Part shown: positions 49,952 through 58,487 of the stretch, one piece after another
How positions within the stretch are numbered: position 1 is the stretch's first letter
How the letters are laid out: each line of letters starts with the position of its first letter
From: Kitasatospora sp. MMS16-BH015
GTDB lineage: Bacteria > Actinomycetota > Actinomycetes > Streptomycetales > Streptomycetaceae
DNA length: 64,000 nucleotides
Assembly: GCF_002943525.1 (NCBI RefSeq)
Contig: NZ_CP025394.1
Location: forward strand, 8,261,001 to 8,325,000
Direction of reading: 5' to 3'
Notes under the pieces: model-generated
Told to the model about the DNA's origin: nothing
The model's input: only the letters and a program-made list of their open reading frames with translations
Database searches by the model: none
Position numbers and translations under genes: made by a program

Positions 49952-52434
49952 GCGACTACTACTGGCAGGGCGAGTTCATCGGGGAGGAGGAGGCGGCCCG
50001 TCGGCTGACCGAGCTGCCCGCCGCCGTCGAGGCCGCGCTGGCCACCCCGCTGGAGACCGAGACCGTGCTGGCCGCCTGTGAGGCGCTGGCCCGGGCGCTG
50101 GGTGAGGTGGGCCACCCGGTGCGGGAGCGGCTGGCGCCGTACCTCGGTCCTTCCGACGGCGGGCTCTTCGACGAGCTGGCCGCCTTCCTCGGGCGCTCGT
50201 CGCTGACCCGCAAGCTCCGCCGCGAGCTGGGCGGCGTCGCGCCGCAGCGGCTCACCCGGCCGGACGCCAAGGAGACGGTGTACGAGGCCTGGGCCCCCGT
50301 CGGCCTGGTCGCCCACATCGCTCCCGGCAACGCCGCCACCGTGGCCCCGCTCAGCGTGGTCGAGGGCCTGCTGGCCGGCAACGTCAACATCCTCAAGACC
50401 AGCAGCGGCGACACCCTGCTCGCCCAGCACCTGCTGGCCGAACTCGCCGCGCTGGACCCGAGCGGGGCCGTCGCCGAGCGGATCGTGGTGCTGCGCTTCC
50501 CGTCCGCGCGGGCGGAGTGGCTGCGCCTGATGTGCGCCCCCGCCGACGCCGTGGCGGTCTGGGGCGGCGAGGACGCGGTGGCCGGGGTGGCCGCCCACGT
50601 GCCGGCCGGCTGCCGGCTGGTGGAGTGGGGCCACAAGCTCTCCTTCGCGTACCTGACCCGGGAGGCCTGGGCCGAGGAGGCGACCCTGGCCGCGCTGGCC
50701 GAGGACGTCTGCGCCTTCGAGCAGCAGGCCTGCTCCAGCCCGCAGGTGGTCTACCTCGACACCGACTCCACCGCCGAGCTGCACGCCTTCGCCGAGCGCT
50801 TCGCCGCCGTGCTGGCCGAGCGCCCCGCGCCCGCCGATCCCGGGCTCGACCCGGCCGAGTACGCCGAGCTCACCACCACCGAGCACCTGGCTCGGCTGGA
50901 GGAGCACCTCGGCCTGACCAGGGTGCTGGCCGCCCCCGACGGCTCCTGGCGGGTGATGGCCGACAGCCGTCCGGCCCTCACCGCCTCGCCGCTGCACCGG
51001 AGCGTCTGGGTCAAGCCGCTGCCGCGCAAGGAGGTGCTGCGCGTGCTCCGGCCGATGCGGCGCTACCTGCAGACCGTGGGCATCGCGGGCAGCCGCAGCG
51101 ACCTCGCGGAGCTCTCGGGCGCGGTGCTGGCCGCCGGCGCCACCCGGGTCACCCCGGTCGGGTCGATGACGGCCGGGTACGTGGGCGAGCCGCACGACGG
51201 GGTGTACGCGCTCCAGCGCTACAGCCGCCGGGTCGCCGTCCAGGCCGACCGGCGCTTCGCCGGCACCGCCTGCCTGGACGACCTGGCCCGCCGCCCCGAA
51301 CACCCGCGGCCCACCGGCCCGTTGCTCGACAAGGCGGCCGTCCAGGAGCTCAACCGGGAGGTCGAACGGGCCGACGCCGAACTGTACTTCCGCAGCGGCG
51401 GCAGCACCGGCACCCCGGCCCTCTCGCTGTTCAGCTACGAGGACTACGACACCCAGATGCACGCCGCCGCCCGCGGCCTGCTCGCCGCCGGCTACGACCC
51501 GGCCCGCGACCGCACCGCCAACCTCTTCTACTGCGGCGGCATGTACGGCGGGTTCATCAGCTTCTTCTCCATCCTCGAACGCCTCGGCGGCACCCAGATG
51601 CCGATCGCCGCGGGCCCCGACCACCGGGCCACCGCCGAGATGCTGGTCGCCTACGAGGTGGACACCCTCTTCGGCATGCCCTCCTACCTCTGGCAACTCC
51701 TGCACGAGCAGTCGGAGTTGCTGCTCGCCTACGGCGGGATCCGCAAGATCTTCTACGGCGGCGAGCACTTCACCGCCGAACAGCGCCGCACCCTCGCCGA
51801 GACCTTCGGCATCGAGACCGTGCACTCCATCACCTACGGCAGCACCGACCTCGGCCCGCTCGGCTACCAGTGCACCGAGAGCAGCGGCAGCGTGCACCAC
51901 CTGCACGCCGACCTGCACACCCTGGAGATCGTCGCCGTCGACGCCGACCGCCCGGTCGCCCCGGGCGAGACCGGCCGCCTGGTCTTCACCACCCGGGCCC
52001 GGCGTGGCCAGCACCTCGACCGCTACGTGATCGGCGACCTCGGCCGCCTGCTGCCCGGCGACTGCCCCTGCGGCAACCGCTCGCCGAGGTTCGAGCTGCT
52101 CGGCCGGCTCGGCGAGGTCATGCGGGTGGCCACCTACTTCCTCAACTACCGCCGCTTCGTGGCCATCACGGAGGAGCAGCTGCGCTACGGCGGCGAACTC
52201 CAGGCCGTGCTGACCGCCGAAGCCGCCCGCGAACGCCTCACCCTGCGGGTGGAGAGCGGCAGGGCCCCGGCGGCGGACGTGGTGCGTTCGGCGATCCTCG
52301 ACGCCTACCCCGAGGTCCGTTCGGCCGTCGAGGAGCGGCTGTTGGACTTCGTGGTGGAGGTGGTCGAGGGCGCCGAGCTGGAGCGCACCGGGACGAGCGG
52401 GAAGCTGCGGGCGGTGGTCGACCTGCGGCGGTAG
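49948..52434 (+). CDS. LuxC acyl-CoA reductase fused to a PaaK-like ligase
   Basis: An 828-residue two-domain protein. Residues 1-445 are LuxC-like, with PVGLVAHIAPGNAATVAPLS, LLAGNVNILKTSSGD and the catalytic Cys262 in QQACSSPQ, the acyl-thioester nucleophile of LuxC. Residues 460-828 are a PaaK-like adenylating domain with FRSGGSTGTPALS, the GGEHFTAEQRRTL block, a CPCGNRSPRFELLGR motif and a C-terminal fold. The two enzymes are normally separate. The fusion suggests direct transfer of activated acyl groups to the reductase to yield an aldehyde. Confidence 0.87.
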   Translation: MSDYYWQGEFIGEEEAARRLTELPAAVEAALATPLETETVLAACEALARALGEVGHPVRERLAPYLGPSDGGLFDELAAFLGRSSLTRKLRRELGGVAPQRLTRPDAKETVYEAWAPVGLVAHIAPGNAATVAPLSVVEGLLAGNVNILKTSSGDTLLAQHLLAELAALDPSGAVAERIVVLRFPSARAEWLRLMCAPADAVAVWGGEDAVAGVAAHVPAGCRLVEWGHKLSFAYLTREAWAEEATLAALAEDVCAFEQQACSSPQVVYLDTDSTAELHAFAERFAAVLAERPAPADPGLDPAEYAELTTTEHLARLEEHLGLTRVLAAPDGSWRVMADSRPALTASPLHRSVWVKPLPRKEVLRVLRPMRRYLQTVGIAGSRSDLAELSGAVLAAGATRVTPVGSMTAGYVGEPHDGVYALQRYSRRVAVQADRRFAGTACLDDLARRPEHPRPTGPLLDKAAVQELNREVERADAELYFRSGGSTGTPALSLFSYEDYDTQMHAAARGLLAAGYDPARDRTANLFYCGGMYGGFISFFSILERLGGTQMPIAAGPDHRATAEMLVAYEVDTLFGMPSYLWQLLHEQSELLLAYGGIRKIFYGGEHFTAEQRRTLAETFGIETVHSITYGSTDLGPLGYQCTESSGSVHHLHADLHTLEIVAVDADRPVAPGETGRLVFTTRARRGQHLDRYVIGDLGRLLPGDCPCGNRSPRFELLGRLGEVMRVATYFLNYRRFVAITEEQLRYGGELQAVLTAEAARERLTLRVESGRAPAADVVRSAILDAYPEVRSAVEERLLDFVVEVVEGAELERTGTSGKLRAVVDLRR

Positions 52435-52442
52435 CCGGTGGG

Positions 52443-53462
52443 TCAGGCCGCTACGGCCTCGACCACGGAGAGGACGGTGGGCGTCGGCGTGATCCGGGAG
52501 AGGCGGAGACCGGCGGCGGTGAGGAGGGTGGCGAAGTCGGCAGCGGTGCGTTCGCGGCCGGTGAGGGAGGCCATCATCATCAGGTCGAGCGTCTTGGACT
52601 GGTGCGGGGCGTTGTCGGCGGGCACGACCGCGTCCAGGATCAGCACCCGCCCGCCGGGGTGCAGGGCGCGGCGGCAGCCGCTGAGGATGGTGACGCACCG
52701 GTCGTCGTCCCAGTCGTGGGTGATGCGCTTGAGCAGATGGACGTCACCGGGCGGGACGGCGGCGAAGAAGTCGCCCTCGGCGACCGTCCACCGGCCTTCG
52801 ATCCCACCCGCCGGCGCCGGCGGAGGCGCCGGTGTCGGTGTCGGCCTCGCCGAGCCGGTGCCCGGCGAGCACGTGGGCCCGGTCGTAGAGCACGCCCCGC
52901 AGCCGGGGGTGGCGGCGGAGGACTTCGAGGAGAAGGCCGCCGTGGCCGCCGCCGACATCCACGACCGTCCCCTCCTCGGGCAGCTCGCAGGCGGCGGCGA
53001 TCGGGGCGTTCTCCGCGTCGGACATGGCCGCCATGCCCACGTGGAAGACGGCGGCGGTGCGCTCGTCCTTGGCGAAGTGGTCGAAGAACGGCATGCCGAA
53101 GATGCCCTCGAAGGCCGTGGAGCCCTCGGTCAGGCAGTGGGCGAGCTCACCGGCGGGCCGCCACATCGTGCTGTCCGTGAGCATCCGGACGGCCGCCCGG
53201 GCGGAGTACGGCACGTCGCTGCGCAGCGCCTGGCCCGCCTCCGTCAGGGCGAACCGTCCGCTCTGATCCTCCGTCACCACGCCCCGGGTGGCGAGCTCGG
53301 CGGAGCTGCGCGGCCCGTCCGCCAGGTGGTCGGCCACGCCGACCTCGGCGGGGCCCGCAGGGCGGCCGGGAAGAGGAAGCCGAGCGATTCGTCGACGAGG
53401 AAGGCGGAGGACCGGCGCAGGGCCTCGCCGTTCGCCTCGGGGTCGTTCGGGGACTGGTGCAT
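52443..53462 (-). pseudogene. O-methyltransferase (acetylserotonin/hydroxyindole type), two frameshifts
   Basis: Three frames read in succession give one methyltransferase. Start: MHQSPNDPEANGEALRRSSA up to LGFLFPAALRA near 53,350; then the second frame VADHLADGPRSSAELATRG with the SAM-binding VVDVGGGHGGLLLEVL and YDRAHVLAGHRLGEADTD near 52,860; then the third frame EGRWTVAEGDFFAAVPPGDVH, with HDWDDDRCVTIL (catalytic His) to the end. The shifts occur near 53,350 and 52,815, so the DNA encodes a broken but still legible copy. Sequencing error at GC-rich runs is possible. Confidence 0.7.
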
Positions 53463-53627
53463 CCGTCTCTCCTCGCGTCAGGCGGCCGTGCGTGTGCGTC
53501 CGTCTACGTGAGGAGAGGTGCCCAGCGGAAGCCTGGTCGAAGCGCGCCCCCGCCCCGTTCGGCCCCGTGCGATCATGGCGGTCGTACGGTCGGTCTGCGC
53601 GGGCAGCGCATGCGAACAGGTGGACTC

Positions 53628-54191
53628 ATGCACGACGAGCAGCGCTACCAAGGACTCCTCGAACACCTGACGGAGCGTCTGGGCCCCGTTCGCAGCGTCG
53701 AACCCGCGCGCTCCGAGCGGGGGAACCGGGGCTACGACCTGGCCTTCTACTCCCAGGCGGAGCCGCCGATCACCACGGTGGTCAGCAACGGATTGCGCTT
53801 CCAGCAGGTTGCGGCGATACGCCCGGAGGAATTGGTCTGCTCGCTGCTGCCCGACCAGCAGCACCTCGCACGCCACCTCGTGGACTCGATCGCCTCGCTG
53901 ATTATCCGTCACAAGCAGGGCATGGAGTACGGTTCGGTCTTCCACAACGACCGGCCGATCATCGAGGAGACCGAGATCACCGGGGTGGTCGGACAGGTGA
54001 GCCCACTCTTCGGCCGGGACTTCGATCTGTTTCCTAACGCCGACGCCGCGACCCTCCAACTGATCACGCTGGTCCCGATCACGACTCCCGAGGTCGCCTT
54101 CATCCAGGCCGAGGGCGCGGACAAGCTGTTCGAGGTCTTCTACCTCAACCGTACGAACATCCTGGACGTCGGCCGGAGGTCTGCGGTGTGA
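53628..54191 (+). CDS. suppressor-of-fused (SUFU) domain protein
   Basis: A 187-residue SUFU-domain protein (PF05076-like), with a central GRDFDLFPNADAATLQLITL core and ITTPEVAFIQAEGADKLFEVFY end. In bacteria this domain is often found in polymorphic-toxin immunity proteins or as a stand-alone protein of unknown role. No toxin gene is seen next to it. The ATG follows AGGTGG; alternative ATG at 53610. It lies divergent from the methyltransferase remnant. Confidence 0.75.
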   Translation: MHDEQRYQGLLEHLTERLGPVRSVEPARSERGNRGYDLAFYSQAEPPITTVVSNGLRFQQVAAIRPEELVCSLLPDQQHLARHLVDSIASLIIRHKQGMEYGSVFHNDRPIIEETEITGVVGQVSPLFGRDFDLFPNADAATLQLITLVPITTPEVAFIQAEGADKLFEVFYLNRTNILDVGRRSAV

Positions 54192-54354
54192 ATCACGCCC
54201 GCAGGGCGGCGACTTGACCGGCGCCGAGAGGGCCGGCCGACAACGGGCCCGGTTGGCTGTCCTCCGCTCCCAACGGCGGCACAACCGGCCCTGTTCTGCG
54301 GGGGAGCTTGAGCGACGCCCCACACCAACACGTCACCTCCGCAGCTGAAAAGAC

Positions 54355-54396
54355 GCCCGTTCGTGCTGGCCGCTGGGTGGGTGTAGACGAACGGGC
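54355..54396. terminator. hairpin with 10-bp perfect stem
   Basis: GCCCGTTCGT at 54355-54364 pairs with ACGAACGGGC at 54387-54396, with a 22-base loop. It is downstream of the SUFU gene and upstream of the IS. Just downstream an AGGAGG followed by TTG-CCG-CAT-CAG may be the beginning of a second IS open frame that is interrupted after eight codons. Confidence 0.4.
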
Positions 54397-54534
54397 CTCT
54401 TGGTAGGAGCGCGGTTGTCGAGACCAACCCTCCGACCCAGGAGGCCCGTTGCCGCATCAGAACTTTTCATCCTGAATTCGCAGGTGGGATGGGGTGGCCC
54501 AGGGTCGGTCGGGTGTGATCGCGCTGGTCGTGGG

Positions 54535-54694
54535 CCGTGATCGCGGCGCTTGATCGTCTGTCAGCGGGTGATCTTGGCGCGGGTCAGCACCAGGAGCGAG
54601 CGCAGCAGCGTGGTGGCGTGGGTGGCGTTCATCCGGACCGTGGTGAGGGTGCGCCAGTTCTTGAGGTCGGCGAAGCCGTGCTCGTTGGCGGCGC
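54535..54694 (-). repeat. inverted repeat copy 1 (IS 3' end, 160 bp)
   Basis: Reverse complement of 56272-56430 with a handful of differences, including a 1-base length change near the transposase stop. It encodes the transposase C-terminus. Confidence 0.8.
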
Positions 54695-55085
54695 GCAGCT
54701 TCGCGCAGATCTTGTCGTGCCTCGCGGCGGTCAGGTCCGAGGCGCGGCCGGGTTTGGCCGCCGAGATCCACGGCAGGTTCCCGCGCTCGTCGGTGACGGC
54801 CAGGAACAGCAGCCCGTGGGCCTTGTGCTTCCCGGAGTAGTTGCGCCGATTCTGTCTACCGGTGCGGCGTTTGGTGCACACCAGGGTGTCGTCGATCAGT
54901 ACCACCTCGCCGCCGGATCGGGTGATTGCGTGAAGGGCACGGTCCAGTCTCGGGGCACGGGGGTCGAGCTCGACGTCGATGTCCTCCAGCTGCTTGCGCA
55001 GCCCATCGGCCTGTTCGCGCAGCAGGTCCTTGCGCTCGACGATCCGGTCCAACGCCGACTGCCGACCCCCTCGACCCGCGTCCGA
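54561..55085 (-). pseudogene. transposase remnant, IS5/DDE type
   Basis: The frame contains the DDE-type core EVVLIDDTLVCTKRR, SGKHKAHGLLFLAVTDERG, PWISAAKPGRASDLTAARHDK and then joins directly to RAANEHGFADLKNWRTLTT, so roughly 60 residues that normally lie between (with a catalytic acid) are gone. The N-terminal part (QSALDRIVERKDLLREQA) is not the usual HTH. It is not expected to be active. Confidence 0.65.
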
Positions 55086-55234
55086 GCTCCGCCGCCGATC
55101 GTAGGGGGCTGCGAAACCGGACGATGCCGTCAGGCAAAGGCGAGTGGCCCGACCCGGCCGACCGGCTGACCCCGGGCCACACCATCCCACCTGCGAATTC
55201 GAGATGAAAAGTTCTCGATGCCGGGCGGATGCGG

Positions 55235-55417
55235 ATGGCCGCCGAGTACGGCCTGTTTGACGATGGACGCGAGTTCCTGATCGGCATCGACGACTCCGAA
55301 GACGTCTACGCACCGGAGCAAGCCTGGGTGCGGGTCTGGCTTTTGGGCGGGTGGGATTTCGTCGACAGCGAAGTCGAGCAGTTGCGGGCAGGCTGGCTTG
55401 TCGGTGCTCGGATCTAG
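55235..55417 (+). CDS. small hypothetical protein fragment
   Basis: A 60-residue frame (MAAEYGLFDDGREFLIGIDD...) directly after the right IS end. The composition is less GC-biased than average, and the start codon at 55235 lacks a good Shine-Dalgarno. It could be the C-terminal part of a gene cut by the IS. I do not recognise it. Confidence 0.35.
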   Translation: MAAEYGLFDDGREFLIGIDDSEDVYAPEQAWVRVWLLGGWDFVDSEVEQLRAGWLVGARI

Positions 55418-55427
55418 TATGCGGGGC

Positions 55428-56147
55428 ATGACGCGATATGTGGACGAGGATCTGCACGGTGTGGAGTTCCGCGAGTGCGATTTGAGTGGGGCACGCCTGA
55501 CCGGCGTGGTCATGCAGGATGCAGTGATCGACGGGCTCGTCGCCAACCTCGTGGTCAACGGTGTCGAGGTCAGCGAGTACGTCGAGGCAGAGCTCGACCG
55601 GCGTCATCCGGTGCGGGTGCTGATCCGCTCCGAGGATCCGGACGATCTGCGCGAGGCATCGCGTCAGCTCCATGCCGGCTGGGCCGCGACGATCGAGCGA
55701 ATCCGCCGTAGGCCCGGCATCGAGCGCCGCAGCGTGAACGACGAGTGGTCGGCGGTGCAGACGATGCGCCACCTGGTCTTCGTCCACGACTCGTGGTTCC
55801 GCCGCTGCTGCCTGGGCTCGACGGAGCTGTTCACACCGATGGGCATCGGGACGACCGTCGAGCCCTATCGTGGAGCGCACGGGCTTGACCTCTCGCTCGA
55901 TCCGACCCTCGACGAGATCGTGAGCGTGCGTGACGCGCAGGCCGCCGAGCTTGAGGCCTGGCTCGACGAGGTCACCGCCGGGCAGCTCGCGGAGCGAGCG
56001 CCGGTGCCCGACGACGATGTCTGGCCGCCGTACGCCCGGGGCCGCTTGGTGCGGCGGTGCCTCGCCACGGTGCTCAACGAGACCTTCGAACACCACGGCT
56101 TCTGCGTCCGCGACCTCGACCTGATCGAAGCACAGGACGCCGAGTAG
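55428..56147 (+). CDS. DinB-like protein with pentapeptide-like N-terminus
   Basis: A 239-residue protein. Residues 10-45 have a pentapeptide-repeat-like stretch (ECDLSGARLTGVVMQDAVIDG); the remainder is a DinB-type helical bundle with probable metal-binding His residues in MRHLVFVHDSW and ETFEHHGF. Such proteins are linked to thiol or stress metabolism and their activities are mostly unknown. A TAGTAT sequence lies seven bases before the ATG, so the mRNA may be leaderless. The gene is bracketed by the two IS fragments. Confidence 0.8.
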   Translation: MTRYVDEDLHGVEFRECDLSGARLTGVVMQDAVIDGLVANLVVNGVEVSEYVEAELDRRHPVRVLIRSEDPDDLREASRQLHAGWAATIERIRRRPGIERRSVNDEWSAVQTMRHLVFVHDSWFRRCCLGSTELFTPMGIGTTVEPYRGAHGLDLSLDPTLDEIVSVRDAQAAELEAWLDEVTAGQLAERAPVPDDDVWPPYARGRLVRRCLATVLNETFEHHGFCVRDLDLIEAQDAE

Positions 56148-56159
56148 GGCCGGCTACGG

Positions 56160-56430
56160 ACTCGGCATCTTTGCGGATACGGGTATCACCGACCGTCTGC
56201 GCGCCGCCGGCCTCGGCGCGATCGGGGAGCTGGGCGTCACCCCGACAATCTGGTGATCACCTCCCGCGAACGCGCCGCCAACGAGCACGGCTTCGCCGAC
56301 CTCAAGAACTGGCGCATCCTCACCACGTTCCGGATGAACGCCACCCACGCCACCACGCTGGTGCGCTCGCTCCTGGTGCTGACCCGCGCCGGATCACCCG
56401 CTGACAGACGATCAAGCACCGCGATCACGG
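56160..56430 (+). pseudogene. transposase remnant, inverted partial IS copy
   Basis: Encodes in one frame GIFADTGITDRLRAAGLGAIG and in another frame ERAANEHGFADLKNWRILTT and the transposase end. It is the counterpart of the minus-strand remnant and carries some residues that copy lacks, with a frameshift between. It is the C-terminal part only. Confidence 0.65.
56272..56430 (+). repeat. inverted repeat copy 2 (IS 3' end, 159 bp)
   Basis: Inverted copy of 54535-54694. The pair could recombine to invert the DinB gene between them. Confidence 0.8.
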
Positions 56431-56722
56431 GGTCGTCGGACACTACGCCGTCACGGCTGCCGCCACCGCGATTGCGGCAGCCGCGGTGGGAGCACTCTTC
56501 CTGGGGAGCTCCATCCTGTGGTGGCAGCAGCCAGGCTTCCCCGTGGCGCTGGGCTCGGGCTGCGCGGCGACCGCTCTGCTGTGTCGGCAGTTGGAGCGGC
56601 CCGGGCGGTTTCTCGCCGCCACGCTCACCGTGCCGTTCACATTGGTTGCCGGTGTCGGCGTGATGGCCGCCGGCCAACTTCTCACCAGCCTCCCCGCCCT
56701 GCGCCGGAGACCGGCCACGTCT
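56431..56722 (+). other. fragment of an Ala-rich membrane protein
   Basis: A plus-strand frame here reads HYAVTAAATAIAAAAVG, FLGSSILWWQQPGFPVAL and LAATLTVPFTLVAGVGVMAAG, which look like three membrane helices. No start codon with a Shine-Dalgarno is visible, the 5' end abuts the IS remnant, and the frame runs into the antisense of the MBL gene. It may be a gene truncated by the IS, or nothing. Confidence 0.3.
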
Positions 56723-57460
56723 TCAGAGGGGGAGCACCATGCCCTCTTCAGCCGCGAGCACCTCGCCGGGGAAGTGGGTGCGGGCGTCGGTGGTGGCGCG
56801 GGTGCGGTCGGTGCCGGGCCAGAAGTGGGTGAGGAGGAGGCGGCGGGCTCCGGCGCGGGTGGCGCAGGTGGCGGCCTCGGTGGTGTGGAGGAGGTGGTGG
56901 TCGGGGTCGGGGGGTGAGGGGGGCTGGAGGGTGGCCCCGGCGATGAAGAGGTCGGCGTCGGCGGCCAGTTGGGGCCGGGCCGGGGCCGGGCCGGCGTCGC
57001 CGCTGTAGGCGAGGGTCAGGCCGGGGGCGGTCAGGCGGAGGCCGGCGTGCGGGACGTGGTGGGGGAGCGGGAGGGCCTCGAGGTGGAACGGGCCCACCGT
57101 GTGGGTGGCGGGGAGCGGGTGGGCTTCGAAGACCTCGTGGAGGTCTTCGGTCGGCTCCATCGCCTGGACCCGGGTGAGCACGCCAGGGGTGCAGTACAGC
57201 GGTAGGCGGGGGCCGCGCTCGGCCGCGAAGTAGCGGGCGCGGGAGAGGGTGCTGAGGTCGGCGCAGTGGTCTGGGTGTTCGTGGGTGATGACCACGGCGT
57301 CGAGCCGGTCGACCGGGCAGTGGGCCGCGAGGCGGGGGAAGGTCGCGTAGCCGAGGTCAAGGACCAGGCGGAACCCGTCGTACTCCAGCAGGAAGCCGCT
57401 GGCGCTCCGCCCGGCCTCCGGCCAGGCGCCGCACGTCCCCAACACCGTCAGTCTGCGCAT
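56723..57460 (-). CDS. MBL-fold metallohydrolase
   Basis: A 245-residue metallo-beta-lactamase-fold hydrolase with the zinc-binding HEHPDH motif (residues 60-65) plus distal His and Asp residues (ALPLPHHVPH, YSGDAG and LLLTHFWPGTD). It is similar to RNase Z-like and phosphodiesterase-like proteins, without the features that fix a substrate. It is divergent from the DeoR-type regulator at 57,622. Confidence 0.9.
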   Translation of the reverse strand: MRRLTVLGTCGAWPEAGRSASGFLLEYDGFRLVLDLGYATFPRLAAHCPVDRLDAVVITHEHPDHCADLSTLSRARYFAAERGPRLPLYCTPGVLTRVQAMEPTEDLHEVFEAHPLPATHTVGPFHLEALPLPHHVPHAGLRLTAPGLTLAYSGDAGPAPARPQLAADADLFIAGATLQPPSPPDPDHHLLHTTEAATCATRAGARRLLLTHFWPGTDRTRATTDARTHFPGEVLAAEEGMVLPL

Positions 57461-57570
57461 CAGCCGATGCTCTCACGGGAGTTCGGCCGGCTGGGCTGCG
57501 GAGAACTCTGGATATTTCGGGACGGATCACCCTAGTCATGCACAAACATGCTCATCTATGATTGAAGTTG

Positions 57571-57585
57571 TTCATTTAGAATGAA
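57571..57585. promoter_or_regulatory. palindrome TTCATT-TAG-AATGAA
   Basis: A perfect 6-bp inverted repeat with three bases between, lying 36 bases before the DeoR-type gene in an A/T-rich intergenic region. It may be the operator of that regulator. Confidence 0.4.
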
Positions 57586-57621
57586 ATCCGAGCTTCTTCG
57601 ATCATGTGCTGGGGGGTTGTG

Positions 57622-58365
57622 ATGTTCCAGACCGAACGGTGGCCGTGCCTGCTCGGCCTCGTGCAGGAGCGCGGGCGCGTCAGGGTGGGCGAGGCGGCTC
57701 GGCTGATGGGGGTCTCGCCGGTGACGGTCCGTCGGGACCTCGACCACCTGGCGCAGGAGGGGCGGCTGGTCCGGGTGCGCGGCGGTGCCGTGCCGGTGCG
57801 GCTCGGTGCCGGGCGGCTGCCGCAGTGGCCGGCCGCCCAGGTGACCGGTGGGGTGGCGGGTGAGCGGTCGCGGCTGGCGGCGGCCGCCGCCGGGTTGGTG
57901 CCCTCGGGTGCCGTGGTGGGCCTGGCCGGTGGGGTGGTCGGTGCGGAGACCGCCCGGCTGCTGGCGGCGCGGCCCTTCCTGAGTACGTGGGCGGGGTACG
58001 GGGTGTTGAGCGTGGTCACCAGTGCTCCTTCGATCGCCCGGCAGTTGGCGGGGCAGTCGCACATCAGGTCCGTGGTGCTGGGCGGTGGCGAGGGGGAGGA
58101 GACCGTCCCGGGGGAGGAGGTGCTGCGCGGGGTGAGGCTGGACTACGCGGTGGTGGAGTACCCGGAGCCGTCGGGGGCGGCGCTCGCGCTCGCGACCCGG
58201 GCGGACCGGGTGCTGGCGCTGGTCCCGGCGGCCCGGCTCACCGCGGCGCTGGCGGAGCGGCTCGGCGCGGCCGGGCGGCGGACCACGGTGGTGACCGGTG
58301 CGCCGCCGGTGCTCGGGCTGCGGCACCGGCTGCGGGGGGACGGCATCCGGGTGCACGTGGCGTAG
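57622..58365 (+). CDS. DeoR/GlpR-family regulator
   Basis: A 247-residue DeoR-family repressor with an N-terminal winged HTH (VRVGEAARLMGVSPVTVRRDLDHLAQEG) and a C-terminal sugar-phosphate-isomerase-like sensor domain (LAGGVVGAETARLL to the end). The usual effector is a phosphorylated sugar. ATG at 57622 has a G-rich Shine-Dalgarno-like run. The double hairpin just downstream should stop its transcript and that of the convergent LacI gene. Confidence 0.85.
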   Translation: MFQTERWPCLLGLVQERGRVRVGEAARLMGVSPVTVRRDLDHLAQEGRLVRVRGGAVPVRLGAGRLPQWPAAQVTGGVAGERSRLAAAAAGLVPSGAVVGLAGGVVGAETARLLAARPFLSTWAGYGVLSVVTSAPSIARQLAGQSHIRSVVLGGGEGEETVPGEEVLRGVRLDYAVVEYPEPSGAALALATRADRVLALVPAARLTAALAERLGAAGRRTTVVTGAPPVLGLRHRLRGDGIRVHVA

Positions 58366-58380
58366 GGCCCCTCTGGAGTC

Positions 58381-58414
58381 CATCGGCCCGGGTCCGGCCG
58401 GCCCCGGGCCGATG
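58381..58414. terminator. first of two hairpin terminators
   Basis: CATCGGCCCGGG at 58381-58392 pairs exactly with CCCGGGCCGATG at 58403-58414. Confidence 0.7.
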
Positions 58415-58419
58415 CGGCG

Positions 58420-58453
58420 GTGCCCCGCACACGCGCGTGTGTGTGCGGGGCAC
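58420..58453. terminator. second of two hairpin terminators
   Basis: GTGCCCCGCACAC at 58420-58432 pairs exactly with GTGTGCGGGGCAC at 58441-58453. The two hairpins lie between the convergent regulators and insulate them. Confidence 0.7.
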
Positions 58454-58487
58454 CCGGCCGGCCGCCGGTGGGGTGGTCGGGGCGGGG

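Larger units (their letters stand above)
54460..55214. mobile_element. deleted IS5-family-like element
   Basis: A 755-bp element with 40-bp inverted ends: 54460-54499 and 55175-55214 are near-perfect inverted copies (mismatches only in a CCTG/CTCG pair and in one G/T). It contains a decayed transposase on the minus strand. Typical intact elements of this kind run to about 900 bp, and the internal gap in the transposase shows it is a deletion derivative. No clear target-site duplication is seen. Confidence 0.6.

Noticed and set aside
45077..52434. Classical bioluminescence operon
   Set aside because: No luxA/luxB-like luciferase or luxD transferase genes are present, so a light-producing role was not called.
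54140..54457. 105-codon minus-strand frame near the IS
   Set aside because: No family, no Shine-Dalgarno, and it overlaps the hairpin and the SUFU gene end.
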